Below, piece by piece: positions 20,099 to 28,705 of a stretch of DNA of 64,000 nt. The DNA is taken from contig NZ_CP012529.1 in NCBI RefSeq assembly GCF_001593285.1, positions 248,001 to 312,000 on the forward strand, given 5' to 3'. The stretch comes from Psychrobacter sp. P2G3. Lineage in GTDB: Bacteria > Pseudomonadota > Gammaproteobacteria > Pseudomonadales > Moraxellaceae. Numbering within the stretch: position 1 is the stretch's first letter; each line of letters opens with the position of its first letter. A program made the translations under genes and the position numbers. Under the pieces are notes generated by a model. It made no database searches. It was not told the DNA's origin and was given only the letters and a program-made list of their open reading frames with translations.

Positions 20099-20890
20099 CT
20101 ACAAAGGTTCTTCAATATCACCCAATGTGAGACCAGTTTCTTGAGTACTATAGATAGTGATGCCAGTATCGTCAATTTTATCATTCATGACCAATCTACC
20201 AATGCGATTACTGGCTTCTTGATTGCCTTGATCAGCCGCTTTTTTATACCATTCAAAAGCGGTGTCATAGTCTTGTGGCACACCATAACCATTTTCATAG
20301 AGACCACCGATATTAAGTTGTGCCACATCTAACTCTTGATCAGCAGCTTTGGTATACCACTCTAAAGCCATGTCATAGTCTTGCGGTACGCCGTAACCAT
20401 TCTCGTAAAGACCACCAATATTGAATTGTGCTATGCCTACATCTTTGTCAGCGGCTTTGGTATACCAGTCCAAAGCTTTAGCATAGTTCTGATCTACGCT
20501 CTTACCAAAATAGTAGAGTGAGCCTATATTATTTTGAGCATCAAAATCTCCATTATCAGCTGCTGATAAATACGACTGCATTGCTTTTTTGTAGTCTTGA
20601 TTAACACCTACTCCATTTTCGTACATCACACCGAGATTGAATTGAGCTTCAACGTACTCTTGATCAGCGGATTTTTTGAATAAGCTAAAGGCTTTTTCAT
20701 AATCCTGAGGAACTGAGTCGCCCTCGTAGTAGGCTAGCCCGAGTTCATATATTTCAGCAGCAGTGTTTTTATTGGATAAAATCGTTGTGTTTGATGATTC
20801 TGCTGAACAAGCAGAAACGATTAATACATTTGATAGTAGAGTAGCTAATAGCAAAGATTGAATGAGATTAGTAGTTTTTCTTTGATACAT
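20099..20890 (-). CDS. Sel1-repeat lipoprotein
   Basis: A 263-residue exported lipoprotein: signal peptide, lipobox VSAC with Cys28, then five full Sel1-like repeats of 36 residues (units ending in the pattern KAADQ) and a partial sixth. The fourth and fifth units share the stretch NIGGLYENGYGVPQDYD, suggesting recent unit duplication. Sel1 repeats are protein-binding helical solenoids. Sel1 lipoproteins are found among the immunity proteins of some type VI effectors; the PAAR toxin 0.9 kb away makes that worth testing, but it is inference. The C-terminal 30 residues lie outside the repeats. Confidence 0.85.
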   Translation of the reverse strand: MYQRKTTNLIQSLLLATLLSNVLIVSACSAESSNTTILSNKNTAAEIYELGLAYYEGDSVPQDYEKAFSLFKKSADQEYVEAQFNLGVMYENGVGVNQDYKKAMQSYLSAADNGDFDAQNNIGSLYYFGKSVDQNYAKALDWYTKAADKDVGIAQFNIGGLYENGYGVPQDYDMALEWYTKAADQELDVAQLNIGGLYENGYGVPQDYDTAFEWYKKAADQGNQEASNRIGRLVMNDKIDDTGITIYSTQETGLTLGDIEEPL

Positions 20891-20992
20891 TAAACTTCCT
20901 TTTGATAACTCATTGTGTTATCTATTTTCGTGCTTAATTTTTAATATAGCAGCTTTAAATTTTAATTTTTCATCACTCAAAATACTATTCTT

Positions 20993-21523
20993 TTACTCAT
21001 TTAAATCGTAGCAAGGAAGATTATAATCGTACTTAAGCTCCACCAAAGTACGTGCTTTGAATAAATCAATAATATAGTCATTTTGCATGTCAGTCATATA
21101 CATAAAGATAGTAGATTTTCTATTACACAAAATATGAACATACTTAGAAGTTTCTTCTGATTGACTTGCAGTTTTCGCTATATACTCTTCTTTGTCGACT
21201 CTACTAGTAATATCTACCCAGCCCTTTTTTATAAGATAGCTATATAATCTTGATAGTTTATATTCATCATACTCAGGACTTACATATCTAGATGTATACC
21301 ACACGTCCCTATTAAAGTATCTATGATCGCTTTCTCTAAAATTCATGAATCTAGCGATATCGTCAAGCTCTGATATAAGCCAGTCTTCCTTTTTAATCAA
21401 CTTTTGTTGTTATATTTCAAGATCTTTATTTGGTTCTAGGTCTACAGTCCATATAAATAAAATAATAACGAAAGCAATAAGTGAAATATCAGATAATTTA
21501 TATTTTTTACCTCTTATTTTCAC
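20993..21523 (-). pseudogene. Membrane-anchored hypothetical protein broken by one in-frame TAA
   Basis: From a GTG at 21523, with AGGA nine bases upstream, the frame encodes a basic N-terminus, one membrane segment (ISLIAFVIILFIWTV) and a short linker, then TAA at 21412-21410 after 37 codons. The same frame continues without further stops for 138 codons to 20993, giving a soluble domain with many aromatic and charged residues (MNFRESDHRYFNRDVWYTS). Only the second part is seen by a simple ORF caller, starting at a TTG with no ribosome site. The arrangement reads as one gene of about 175 codons with a nonsense change. The function is not recognised. The AT-rich composition matches the neighbouring PAAR-toxin unit, so a former immunity gene is possible. 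Confidence 0.6.
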
Positions 21524-21566
21524 TGATTATTTTCCTACATACTCAATAATATTTTTCAAAACTAGG

Positions 21567-21824
21567 TTATTTAATCTGTTTTAAATATTCCAAGTAGTTA
21601 ACTAATTGCTCTCTATATTTCTCATTCGATTTAAATTTTGGAGATTCAATCCACTTATTACGATTATGAATAATGGATTCTAAGGTAAAGTCCTCATAAC
21701 CAGACTCCGCTTCACAACAAGGACATATTTCATATAATGGGAATTCACCGTCAAGACCCCATGGCAAGAAATCCTCATCATAGTAACCGCATATTTTACA
21801 ACTGTGTAACTCTCTATTGAGCAT
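21567..21824 (-). CDS. Cysteine-rich (CxxC/CPCC) putative immunity protein
   Basis: An 85-residue cytoplasmic protein beginning MLNRELHSCKICGYY and containing CPCC (near residue 34), together a likely zinc site, then a charged helical C-terminus. Its ATG lies 11 bases inside the end of the PAAR-toxin gene in another frame, so the two are translationally coupled. Small Cys-rich proteins of this kind, with DFLPWG and YEICPCC motifs, are common directly after polymorphic toxin genes, and the overlap supports an immunity role; that role is inferred. The longer frame reported up to 21953 overlaps the toxin without a ribosome site and was not used. Confidence 0.75.
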   Translation of the reverse strand: MLNRELHSCKICGYYDEDFLPWGLDGEFPLYEICPCCEAESGYEDFTLESIIHNRNKWIESPKFKSNEKYREQLVNYLEYLKQIK

Positions 21825-22821
21825 GAAAATATTCCAAATTAGTTGAGTAGGGATGTGTGGAAGCATCAGGCTTAAAAATTGTTCGAGGTGCACCATCTTT
21901 CGTTTTGACAGCAAATGTGTTTGTTTTCGGATTATATAGAACCGTATCACCATTCTTTCTGGTTTTATTTAAAGTTCCACGCGGAGGGTCACTGACAAAT
22001 TCTTGAGCATGACGATAGTAGTCATTTTGAGATTTTAGCTCAGGAAATTCTTTGCTATGTTTACTCCAATGCTCTGCTAGGTTTGTATTAGGAGCTCTTT
22101 TCTTAGTAGAAGTCCAGTCGAAACCTTTTTCAGAGTCTCTGTAGATATTGTTATTACTTACCGCTCGTTTTCGAATCACGTACTGTCCAGCTTTAACGCT
22201 AGTCTTAGCAGATAGAGCACCCCAACCTAGCGGAAATGACATAATGTCAAAAACCAATCCCGCTTCATCTCCAATTTTTTGCACACCTTCATGGTATTTC
22301 GCACGATCACCATTGACATCTATCCATAGAGAATTAAGACGTTCTTGATAAATTAGCTCTTCAGGAGTACCTGCTCCTGCCCAAAGCCCACTGTCTTTCA
22401 ATGCTTGTTCAGTAGATACGTCAACCCAAATCCCTAACTCCTCATCAGACATTTCATCTTCAGAATCTTTATTGTCAGAAGCTGCAAAGCTAGCAAACAT
22501 ACTATCTGGATCCGACTTCGGAAACACCAGCGCCGCCTGCTCAACCCCAAACACCTCAAAGTCCGACTCAGCAAACGACTGTTGATTAGCAATCAGCTTT
22601 GCGCCGCAGCTGGTCACATCGCCGCCACGTGCGATGGGTGCACCATCGACAATAAACGACGGGTCACCACTAAGAATAGTAGTGACCTTTTTGCATTTCT
22701 TACAGATGACTTTATCGCCTTTACGCGAGACTGGGATGCCGTTATGAGTGGTATGCGGTGAGCCGGAGATTACCGTCCCACCATGAGAGGTCTTTGCGCC
22801 AACGGTGATATAGGCTGCCAT
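21814..22821 (-). CDS. PAAR-domain polymorphic toxin (type VI secretion effector)
   Basis: A 335-residue protein. Residues 1-95 are a PAAR domain with the usual pattern (GAKTSHGGTVISG, VICKKCKK, GGDVTSCGAKLI) that caps the VgrG spike of a type VI secretion needle. The middle (about 96-230) is a linker region. The last 100 or so residues (from DWTSTKKRAPNTNLAEHW through TVLYNPKTNTF to TIFKPD) match a C-terminal toxin module common in Rhs, CdiA and PAAR proteins, probably a small RNase of the BECR type; that activity is inferred from the sequence pattern. The overlapping downstream gene is a likely immunity protein. No T6SS structural gene is in the window, so the machine must be elsewhere. Confidence 0.85.
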   Translation of the reverse strand: MAAYITVGAKTSHGGTVISGSPHTTHNGIPVSRKGDKVICKKCKKVTTILSGDPSFIVDGAPIARGGDVTSCGAKLIANQQSFAESDFEVFGVEQAALVFPKSDPDSMFASFAASDNKDSEDEMSDEELGIWVDVSTEQALKDSGLWAGAGTPEELIYQERLNSLWIDVNGDRAKYHEGVQKIGDEAGLVFDIMSFPLGWGALSAKTSVKAGQYVIRKRAVSNNNIYRDSEKGFDWTSTKKRAPNTNLAEHWSKHSKEFPELKSQNDYYRHAQEFVSDPPRGTLNKTRKNGDTVLYNPKTNTFAVKTKDGAPRTIFKPDASTHPYSTNLEYFHAQ

Positions 22822-23037
22822 AGTGCTACCTTGCTTAAATGCCCGAAGTTTAGATTTTAAAAAAATCTATTATTTGCGTGACATTATAGATGGCAAAAGC
22901 ACTAAATATCAAACTTAAGTCTGTTTAAATATATAGTATAGATGGTGAGCTTAGTCCATGTTGAGCATAAAAGCGTTTGAGCGCTTGACTGTACCAAAAA
23001 CCCGACTATTTTTTTAGTATCAATAACGAGCAAAAAT

Positions 23038-24057
23038 CTAACCTTCCATCTCGCTAGTCAACCACTCAGACACATCGTCAATATGCGTTGCCAAATCAGA
23101 ATGCGCTTTGCCGAGCTCAGCAAGCTTGGCTTTTACTTCATGTCTATCATATTTAATATCAGTCAACGTCTCTTTTAATAGATCGATCAATTCAACATTT
23201 AGCGCATCAGAGAAGATGACTACCTCGCTAATGACTGCGTGCTTCACATCAAGATGCAAATCAATAATACCCCAATCAAAGCGCGTCTTAATGTGATGAG
23301 TAAATTCAGGGGTCTTGCCAAAGCGCCAATCCCAATCTGCCATTTGCTGATAGTATTTATTCAGGTTAGGTTGCTTGGCGAGACTGGCTTCATCCAATTC
23401 TTCTACGGGCGCGGTGTCGCCATAATCAGTGTCACGATAGTATTCACAAAATGCCTCGATAATCGCACCGGATAAAGTCTCGTGATTGATGTCTGCATTA
23501 AACTCAACTAAGTTAGCGACGCGCGCACGCACGGACTTAATACCTTTGGCTTTGAGTTTAAGCGGATGCGGATTGAGATAATCGCCCAGCTTTTGCATGT
23601 TGGCATTCACCAGTAAAGTCCCGTGATGAAAGCTACGATCAGCCGCATGTTTAAAGGCGCTGCCTGATATCTTCTTATCACCGACTTGCATATCATTACG
23701 ACCAGATAACTCAGCGTCGATGCCTAATTTTCTTAACGCGTTAACGATAATGGTAAAGTTCGCTTCTTGGTCGTAGTCGTCTTTGGGCGATAAAAAGGTA
23801 AAGTTGGTATTACCCAAATCATGAAACACCGCGCCGCCGCCACTCTGACGCCGTGCCAAAAATACATCGTCTTCTTCCATCTTATCGATTTTGCATTCTA
23901 CCCACGGGTTTTGCGAGCGCCCAATGACCACAGTCTCGCTATTGAGCCATAGAAATAGCGTGTGCGAGTCGGGATTGAGGGTATTAAATATCCAATCCTC
24001 GGTCGCGAGGTTAAACCAAGGGTTGGTCACGGCAGACTTTAAGATGCGCAGTTTCAT
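23038..24057 (-). CDS. lplA: Lipoate-protein ligase A
   Basis: LplA activates free lipoate with ATP and attaches it to lysines of the lipoyl domains of pyruvate and 2-oxoglutarate dehydrogenases and the glycine cleavage H protein. The 339-residue length equals the E. coli two-domain enzyme. Visible motifs are FNLATEDWIF, the lipoyl-adenylate loop RRQSGGGAVFHDLGNTN, the catalytic lysine segment KKISGSAFKHAADRSFHHGTLL, and a C-terminal small domain (from about residue 245). The ATG has an AGGATAA site. It is probably monocistronic. Confidence 0.95.
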   Translation of the reverse strand: MKLRILKSAVTNPWFNLATEDWIFNTLNPDSHTLFLWLNSETVVIGRSQNPWVECKIDKMEEDDVFLARRQSGGGAVFHDLGNTNFTFLSPKDDYDQEANFTIIVNALRKLGIDAELSGRNDMQVGDKKISGSAFKHAADRSFHHGTLLVNANMQKLGDYLNPHPLKLKAKGIKSVRARVANLVEFNADINHETLSGAIIEAFCEYYRDTDYGDTAPVEELDEASLAKQPNLNKYYQQMADWDWRFGKTPEFTHHIKTRFDWGIIDLHLDVKHAVISEVVIFSDALNVELIDLLKETLTDIKYDRHEVKAKLAELGKAHSDLATHIDDVSEWLTSEMEG

Positions 24058-24430
24058 TATTTATCCTTTTTATTATTAAGATTATTAATAGAAGCTATTG
24101 TTGCTGATGCGAGGTTGGAATTCAATGGGGGTGTGGTAGGGAGGATGGTTTTGGGGATTTAAATATTGTGATATAGCGGGGAGTTTTGGTTAGATTTTGA
24201 GAATACGATTTATAGGTTTTTGAGGAATAATTAGTAGCTGTAGCTAATCCTGCTATCCGCTTATATCTAACTTATCGATGGCGTGCGTACTGGTTTGTCT
24301 GGTGGCGTTCCAACATTCGAGCGACCACCCCCAACCATAGTCCGCATCGCCATCGTCGGCGTCAGGATACCGCTACTATCAGGGCTAAAACACTCCTCAA
24401 GTTGACTATCGATAATTAAAATTCAGGTAT

Positions 24431-24464
24431 AAAAAAAGGCTACTATTTTCAATAGGAGCCTTTT
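24431..24464 (-). terminator. Terminator of a short minus-strand transcript
   Basis: On the minus strand AAAAGGCTCCTATT and AATAGTAGCCTTTT pair with one mismatch around a short loop, followed by seven T. It lies 159 bp downstream of the RelA/SpoT-domain stop, past a 9-codon ORF, so it may end that gene's transcript or a separate small RNA. Confidence 0.8.
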
Positions 24465-24497
24465 CTGATATAAAATGGATTCTGTAGCAATGACTTT

Positions 24498-24527
24498 CTA
24501 AGCATCACCCTTTGGTAACATAGTCAT
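24498..24527 (-). CDS. Possible 9-codon ORF in a small structured transcript
   Basis: The peptide MTMLPKGDA is preceded by a strong ribosome site (CGGAG, 7 bases before the ATG) and followed within 35 bp by a terminator. The ORF can fold on itself: ATGACT pairs with AGTCAT after the stop, and GTTACC with GGTGAT around an AAAG loop. A ribosome site this good in front of so short a frame suggests a leader peptide, small toxin or remnant. No family is recognised. Confidence 0.35.
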   Translation of the reverse strand: MTMLPKGDA

Positions 24528-24622
24528 AGTAATTCTCCGTAGTAGTGGTTTTAGCCTCCACGCTTATAATTTGTTTGGATGAAGACTAGGTTATAGTTTA
24601 GACTAATTTACATCCCTGTCAA

Positions 24623-26320
24623 CTACTCCTTAGTCACTAAATCGTTTACTTTATCGACCAGCTCCAACATGTCTAGAGCTTCACTATCATCAAAATCGTA
24701 GCTCTTTTTAAAAATTTTAGTTTTAAGTAACTGAGAATATATTCTACATTTATCAATGTCTTCAAGCATATAATATGAGCTAAGAAGAGTATCTAAAATT
24801 GTAGCATCTATGTCCTCTGGACTTTTGTAACTATCTTCGATTGCAATTAATTTCTCTCTAATTAATTCACGATTCTCTTCTGTATCTTGAATCTTGTTAA
24901 TCTCTGTAAGATAGAAAACTAAATTATTTTGATAGTCAATATACTCTTCAGCATGATTATCTTCATTTAAAGCCTTAAAGCCTTCAAGTGTAAATTCGTA
25001 AGCTTCTTGATACAAATTTTTAATATACTCATTTTCCAATGATTTGTCTGAATTATATATTTTTAACCAGATATAGTAGCCAACTGTTTTTGGAACTTTA
25101 GACAAAATGTATTTAATATCTGTCTCTTTGACTTTAAACTTTGATTTTCGATTAATTGCTTTAGTATAAGACTCTTTGATTAAAGATATAGAGTCGTCAA
25201 ACTCTCCTATTCTACCCATAGTCTGACCGAGTCTCATCAATATTAAACTATTGTCTGGATCTACTTCTTTTAAAGTTAAGTACATATCTTTAGCGTTTTT
25301 CACACCCTTCTCAGTGTTGTTAACAAGATTACAGAAGGCATAATTGAGACTACAATAGAATGAAAAAGTATCGTTTTCTAAGTCAGCTTTCTGCTTTAAA
25401 TAATCATTTTTGATACTCAGAAAGTGATCGGCACATCTTATAAGTTCTTTACCATTACTTTCTTTTATCGCTTTATTTTTTGCTTGTATGGCATCGCCAT
25501 ATTCGTACAGGTATTTTTCTTCAATATTTAAGTCACTAAATAATTCAGATAAACTTTCGGAGCCTTCGGGTATATTCAAAACTTTAGAAAAATCAGTCGG
25601 ATTTAATTCAATTTCAGATTCTTCAACTATCAAATCTGCATAGTCAACACAAGCATCTACAAACTGTTTTAAGGTTTGTAGATGCTTGTCTAGTGTTGGA
25701 TGGAACGAGTTACTATCTCTCCTAGCTTTATAGCCATATTTGTGATCAATTTCGCCCCAAGCATCTTCAAAAATTGTTCTAACCTGAATCTCCACTGGGA
25801 TTTTATAGTTTTCAGGTAATACGTCACTATATTCAGTACTAAGGTTGCAAACTATATGGATACTAGAATAGCCTTCTCGAGAGTTTCTCTCTTTGATATC
25901 CATTCCTATTGAGGAGAAACTATCGCGCACCTTATGAGAAATATTAGAAAGTGAAACATTACCTTTGTAATATATTAGCTCTTCAATACTGCAATTATGG
26001 AAAGGATTCTTACTATCATTATCTTTAGTTAAAAGACTTATTATTGAATTTATAACAGGAATAACGTCCTGTTTGAATAGTACAATGAATCTCAAACCTA
26101 TTACATCTGAAATATCTTCGATTTTATAACCTTTCTTATCAGGATCAGTTTTTTTCCTATTGTACTTACCAAGAATATCCTTCTTACTTTTTACTCTAGA
26201 TTTCCTCGCATAACATAAATTCTGAAGCTCATGATCGTTTAAGTAGCTAACAATATTATGATGATAGGATGTTGCCTTATAGCTAATAGACTCAGCTGTA
26301 CCTCTGTCAATCTTTTCCAT
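24623..26320 (-). CDS. RelA/SpoT-domain protein with C-terminal helical repeats
   Basis: A 565-residue protein. The N-terminal 210 residues are a RelA/SpoT nucleotide pyrophosphokinase domain: basic RVKSKKDILGK (42-52), DVIGLRFIVLF (72-82), GYSSIHIV (150-157), and EIQVRTIFEDAWGEIDHKYG (177-196), which carries the catalytic-type Glu. There is no HD hydrolase, TGS or ACT domain, so it cannot be a housekeeping Rel enzyme. The rest is helical and TPR-like (MYLTLKEVDPDNSLILMRLG). Such stand-alone proteins include toxSAS toxins and phage-defence proteins that modify nucleotides or tRNA; which applies is not decidable here. It is AT-rich compared with neighbours, suggesting transfer. Confidence 0.85.
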   Translation of the reverse strand: MEKIDRGTAESISYKATSYHHNIVSYLNDHELQNLCYARKSRVKSKKDILGKYNRKKTDPDKKGYKIEDISDVIGLRFIVLFKQDVIPVINSIISLLTKDNDSKNPFHNCSIEELIYYKGNVSLSNISHKVRDSFSSIGMDIKERNSREGYSSIHIVCNLSTEYSDVLPENYKIPVEIQVRTIFEDAWGEIDHKYGYKARRDSNSFHPTLDKHLQTLKQFVDACVDYADLIVEESEIELNPTDFSKVLNIPEGSESLSELFSDLNIEEKYLYEYGDAIQAKNKAIKESNGKELIRCADHFLSIKNDYLKQKADLENDTFSFYCSLNYAFCNLVNNTEKGVKNAKDMYLTLKEVDPDNSLILMRLGQTMGRIGEFDDSISLIKESYTKAINRKSKFKVKETDIKYILSKVPKTVGYYIWLKIYNSDKSLENEYIKNLYQEAYEFTLEGFKALNEDNHAEEYIDYQNNLVFYLTEINKIQDTEENRELIREKLIAIEDSYKSPEDIDATILDTLLSSYYMLEDIDKCRIYSQLLKTKIFKKSYDFDDSEALDMLELVDKVNDLVTKE

Positions 26321-26455
26321 GAATTTAATACCAAAATTTAAATTGCTTAAAGAGTAACTGAAGAATACAAACTTTAAAAGATTTGATTTAACTAAAGTTC
26401 AGTGGATAACTAAGATAGGAGCAAAAAACAAGAGTAGCTCCCGCAAACCCAAACC

Positions 26456-26482
26456 AAAAAAACGCTCCTCAAGAGCGTTTTT
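26456..26482 (-). terminator. Terminator after the GMC oxidoreductase
   Basis: AAAAACGCTC and GAGCGTTTTT form a perfect stem around TTGAG, with further T on the minus strand. It starts about 22 bp after the stop codon. Confidence 0.85.
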
Positions 26483-26504
26483 CATCTAACCAACTTCCAA
26501 CCAC

Positions 26505-28103
26505 CTAACCAAAATCTTCCTTCAAAATATTCGCCATATTACGCTCAGCAAGTCCGGTGATAAACACATACGGATTGACGCCAGCACTGCCGGGGATTAA
26601 CGCGCCATCTTGCACATAGATATTTTTGTGCCCTTTGACGCGCCCAACTTCGTCGGTCGCCAAGCCCAACACGCAGCCACCAAGCGGGTGATAGCAAAAG
26701 TCATAACCGAAGCCTTTAGTGAACAGCAAGCTTGAGGTCGAGCCACCATTTACTTTGGCGAGTTTTTCAATCAGCTCTTTAGCAGCATTTACTGAGTATT
26801 CGTTTTGCTCACGTTTCCAGTTTAGTTTGACGGTTTTGGTGGCTTTGTCATAGTAGTAATTACCACGTTCTGGATTGTCCGTGATGGCAAGATATAGTGT
26901 CGTCCACGTCTCAAGCCCTAGCGGCAATGGCGCGAGTTCGGCAAAGATTTTGTACTTTGAACCGTCTCTATCGCCGTCCCACATGTTGATGCCTTTGACC
27001 GGGATAGTGGATTGAGTCGTGCCCGCCGCATGAACGAAATTGCGACCCGTCATGATATTACCATTGGGTCCCCAATGTTGTCCGATATGCTCGTTTAGAT
27101 TATTTAGTTTACTTTCAGCTTGGCTTTTGAGTAGCAGCTCTGAGGTACCTGTACTTCCTGCATTTAGAAATAACTTATCGCATGTGTAATGCTCAATTTT
27201 ATCAATGCCGCCTGTGGTATTGAGCACATGAACTTCTAATCTGAGTTGATCATTATCGAGGGCTTGAATGCTATTGACTTTGCGTAGGGTTTTCACCGTG
27301 ACATTACCCGTCGCTTCAGCGTCTTTTAGGTAGGTTAAGTCGAGTGAGAACTTGCCAGCGTTATTACCGTAGATGACTTCGCCGCCGAGTCCCGATTTAT
27401 AGACTTCACCTTTGGCTTCACGTTGCATATAGTCAAAGTCGTAGCTATTACCGAAGAATTCAGTTTTCATGCCGGCTTTTTCTGCTTGGCGTTCCGCAGC
27501 GCGGGTAAATTCGTAATGCTCGGATTGATTAAAAAAAGATTCAGGAATTTGACTGACTTTTAATTCCTTCATGGCACGGGGAAAATAAGTGTCGTACATC
27601 TCGTCGCTATCTATCCAAGGAAACACTGCTTCAAAGTGCGCGCGCCTCGGCTGAATGGCAATCGCGCCATTGACGATAGAGCCGCCACCGTAGGCGCGTC
27701 CTGCGAAGACTTTCATGTCATCATATTCGATTAAATCCAAAACGCCGGGGTATTTTTTGATAGGGATTGGAATCGGGATAGGGGCGTTTGGCATATTGCT
27801 AAACCAGCTCGAGCGTTTATCCGCAGTAATCATTTTGCAAAAAGTATCGTGCTTGGGCGTTCTATCCCAGCGCATACCCATCTCAAGTATCAGCACTTTA
27901 TGCCCTTTTTCGCTTAATCGCAGGGCCGATACTGCGCCTCCGTAACCACTACCGACGATAATATTAGGAAAATGTCCAACTTGGGTGACGGTCGTAGGCA
28001 GTTTTGGCTGCTTGGCAAGCGTTTGGCAACCACTCATCGCCGCGGATGTACTGACTGCCGCTACACCTAAGCCCATTGATTTAATAAACTGTCGTCGTTG
28101 CAT
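26505..28103 (-). CDS. Exported GMC-type FAD oxidoreductase (cholesterol-oxidase-like)
   Basis: A 532-residue flavoenzyme of the glucose-methanol-choline family. After the signal, FAD is bound by NIIVGSGYGGAVSALRLSE (about 48-66) and by AGRAYGGGSIVNGAI (about 133-147), as in bacterial cholesterol oxidases. The C-terminal CYHPLGGCVLG and PGSAGVNPYVFITGLAE contain the conserved catalytic His and Asn positions. The N-terminus has a twin-arginine motif (RRQFIK) and also ends in a lipobox-like MSGC with Cys26, so it may be a Tat-exported, folded lipoprotein. Sterols or other bulky alcohols are likely substrates by family. It is monocistronic with a terminator at 26456. Confidence 0.85.
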   Translation of the reverse strand: MQRRQFIKSMGLGVAAVSTSAAMSGCQTLAKQPKLPTTVTQVGHFPNIIVGSGYGGAVSALRLSEKGHKVLILEMGMRWDRTPKHDTFCKMITADKRSSWFSNMPNAPIPIPIPIKKYPGVLDLIEYDDMKVFAGRAYGGGSIVNGAIAIQPRRAHFEAVFPWIDSDEMYDTYFPRAMKELKVSQIPESFFNQSEHYEFTRAAERQAEKAGMKTEFFGNSYDFDYMQREAKGEVYKSGLGGEVIYGNNAGKFSLDLTYLKDAEATGNVTVKTLRKVNSIQALDNDQLRLEVHVLNTTGGIDKIEHYTCDKLFLNAGSTGTSELLLKSQAESKLNNLNEHIGQHWGPNGNIMTGRNFVHAAGTTQSTIPVKGINMWDGDRDGSKYKIFAELAPLPLGLETWTTLYLAITDNPERGNYYYDKATKTVKLNWKREQNEYSVNAAKELIEKLAKVNGGSTSSLLFTKGFGYDFCYHPLGGCVLGLATDEVGRVKGHKNIYVQDGALIPGSAGVNPYVFITGLAERNMANILKEDFG

Positions 28104-28229
28104 ATGTTTTCCGATTTTGTAGCTGATTTTGGAATGAGTTTTCTATAAGCAACACTTTAACGAACATAAGTTTCTTTATTATTACGCTGACGGAATTTGT
28201 TTAACACTTGTTAGTCACTTATCAAGGTT

Positions 28230-28541
28230 TTATAGATCAATCCCTTCACTAATATCAGGTAGCAATTCATTAACTTGATGTTGCCCAAATACCTTAGCAC
28301 CGCGGGACACGGTTGCAATACCGACACCTAGCTTTGCACTAATCTCTCTTTGCGTGACGCCTTGCTGTAGTAGGCCAAAGATGGTTAAGCGATTGGCCAG
28401 CTCTGTTTGCTCTTTTTCTGTCATGAGCGCATCAAATATCGCTGATAGACGTTCTGTATTATCAGTTTCGACCAGTAACTTAAGTAGATAATCATAAGCG
28501 TCGCTTGCCTGATTTTTTGCCTGATGGTCATCTTGTAGCAT
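28230..28541 (-). CDS. trpR: Trp operon repressor
   Basis: TrpR binds DNA as a dimer when loaded with tryptophan and represses trp genes. The 103-residue protein has the full helical pattern: DYLLKLLVETDN, LSAIFDALMTEKEQTELANR, and the helix-turn-helix QQGVTQREISAKLGVGIATVSRG. The ATG follows an AGAGGA site. It is divergent from trpB at 28772, and the 230-bp gap between them contains a half-matching trp-box-like dyad, so control of trpB and of itself is plausible. Confidence 0.95.
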   Translation of the reverse strand: MLQDDHQAKNQASDAYDYLLKLLVETDNTERLSAIFDALMTEKEQTELANRLTIFGLLQQGVTQREISAKLGVGIATVSRGAKVFGQHQVNELLPDISEGIDL

Positions 28542-28641
28542 TTCAACATCCTCTTAAATGAATCAAACCCGCTAATAAATACTTTCGGATCAATTCTAGT
28601 TATTGACCTTAAACAGGACTTAACTTAAAATATGTTTCAGT

Positions 28642-28659
28642 GTACTAGAACATAGATAC
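28642..28659. promoter_or_regulatory. Possible degenerate TrpR operator
   Basis: GTACTAGAACATAGATAC lies midway between trpR and trpB. The left half GTACTAG matches the half-site of the E. coli trp box, but the right half fits poorly (last three bases plus a shifted CTA). The location favours it and the sequence match is weak. Confidence 0.3.
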
Positions 28660-28705
28660 AATGGACTTATTATAACGCCACAAAAATAATTTGCTTGGAT
28701 AATTT

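Noticed and set aside
21825..21953. Longer version of the immunity frame
   Set aside because: It overlaps the toxin gene and has no ribosome site; the ATG at 21824 gives the Cys-rich domain intact.
24267..24353. 28-codon minus-strand frame starting MAMRTM
   Set aside because: No ribosome site and the coding-like stretch extends upstream without a start codon, so it is at most a remnant (listed as a finding, not a gene).
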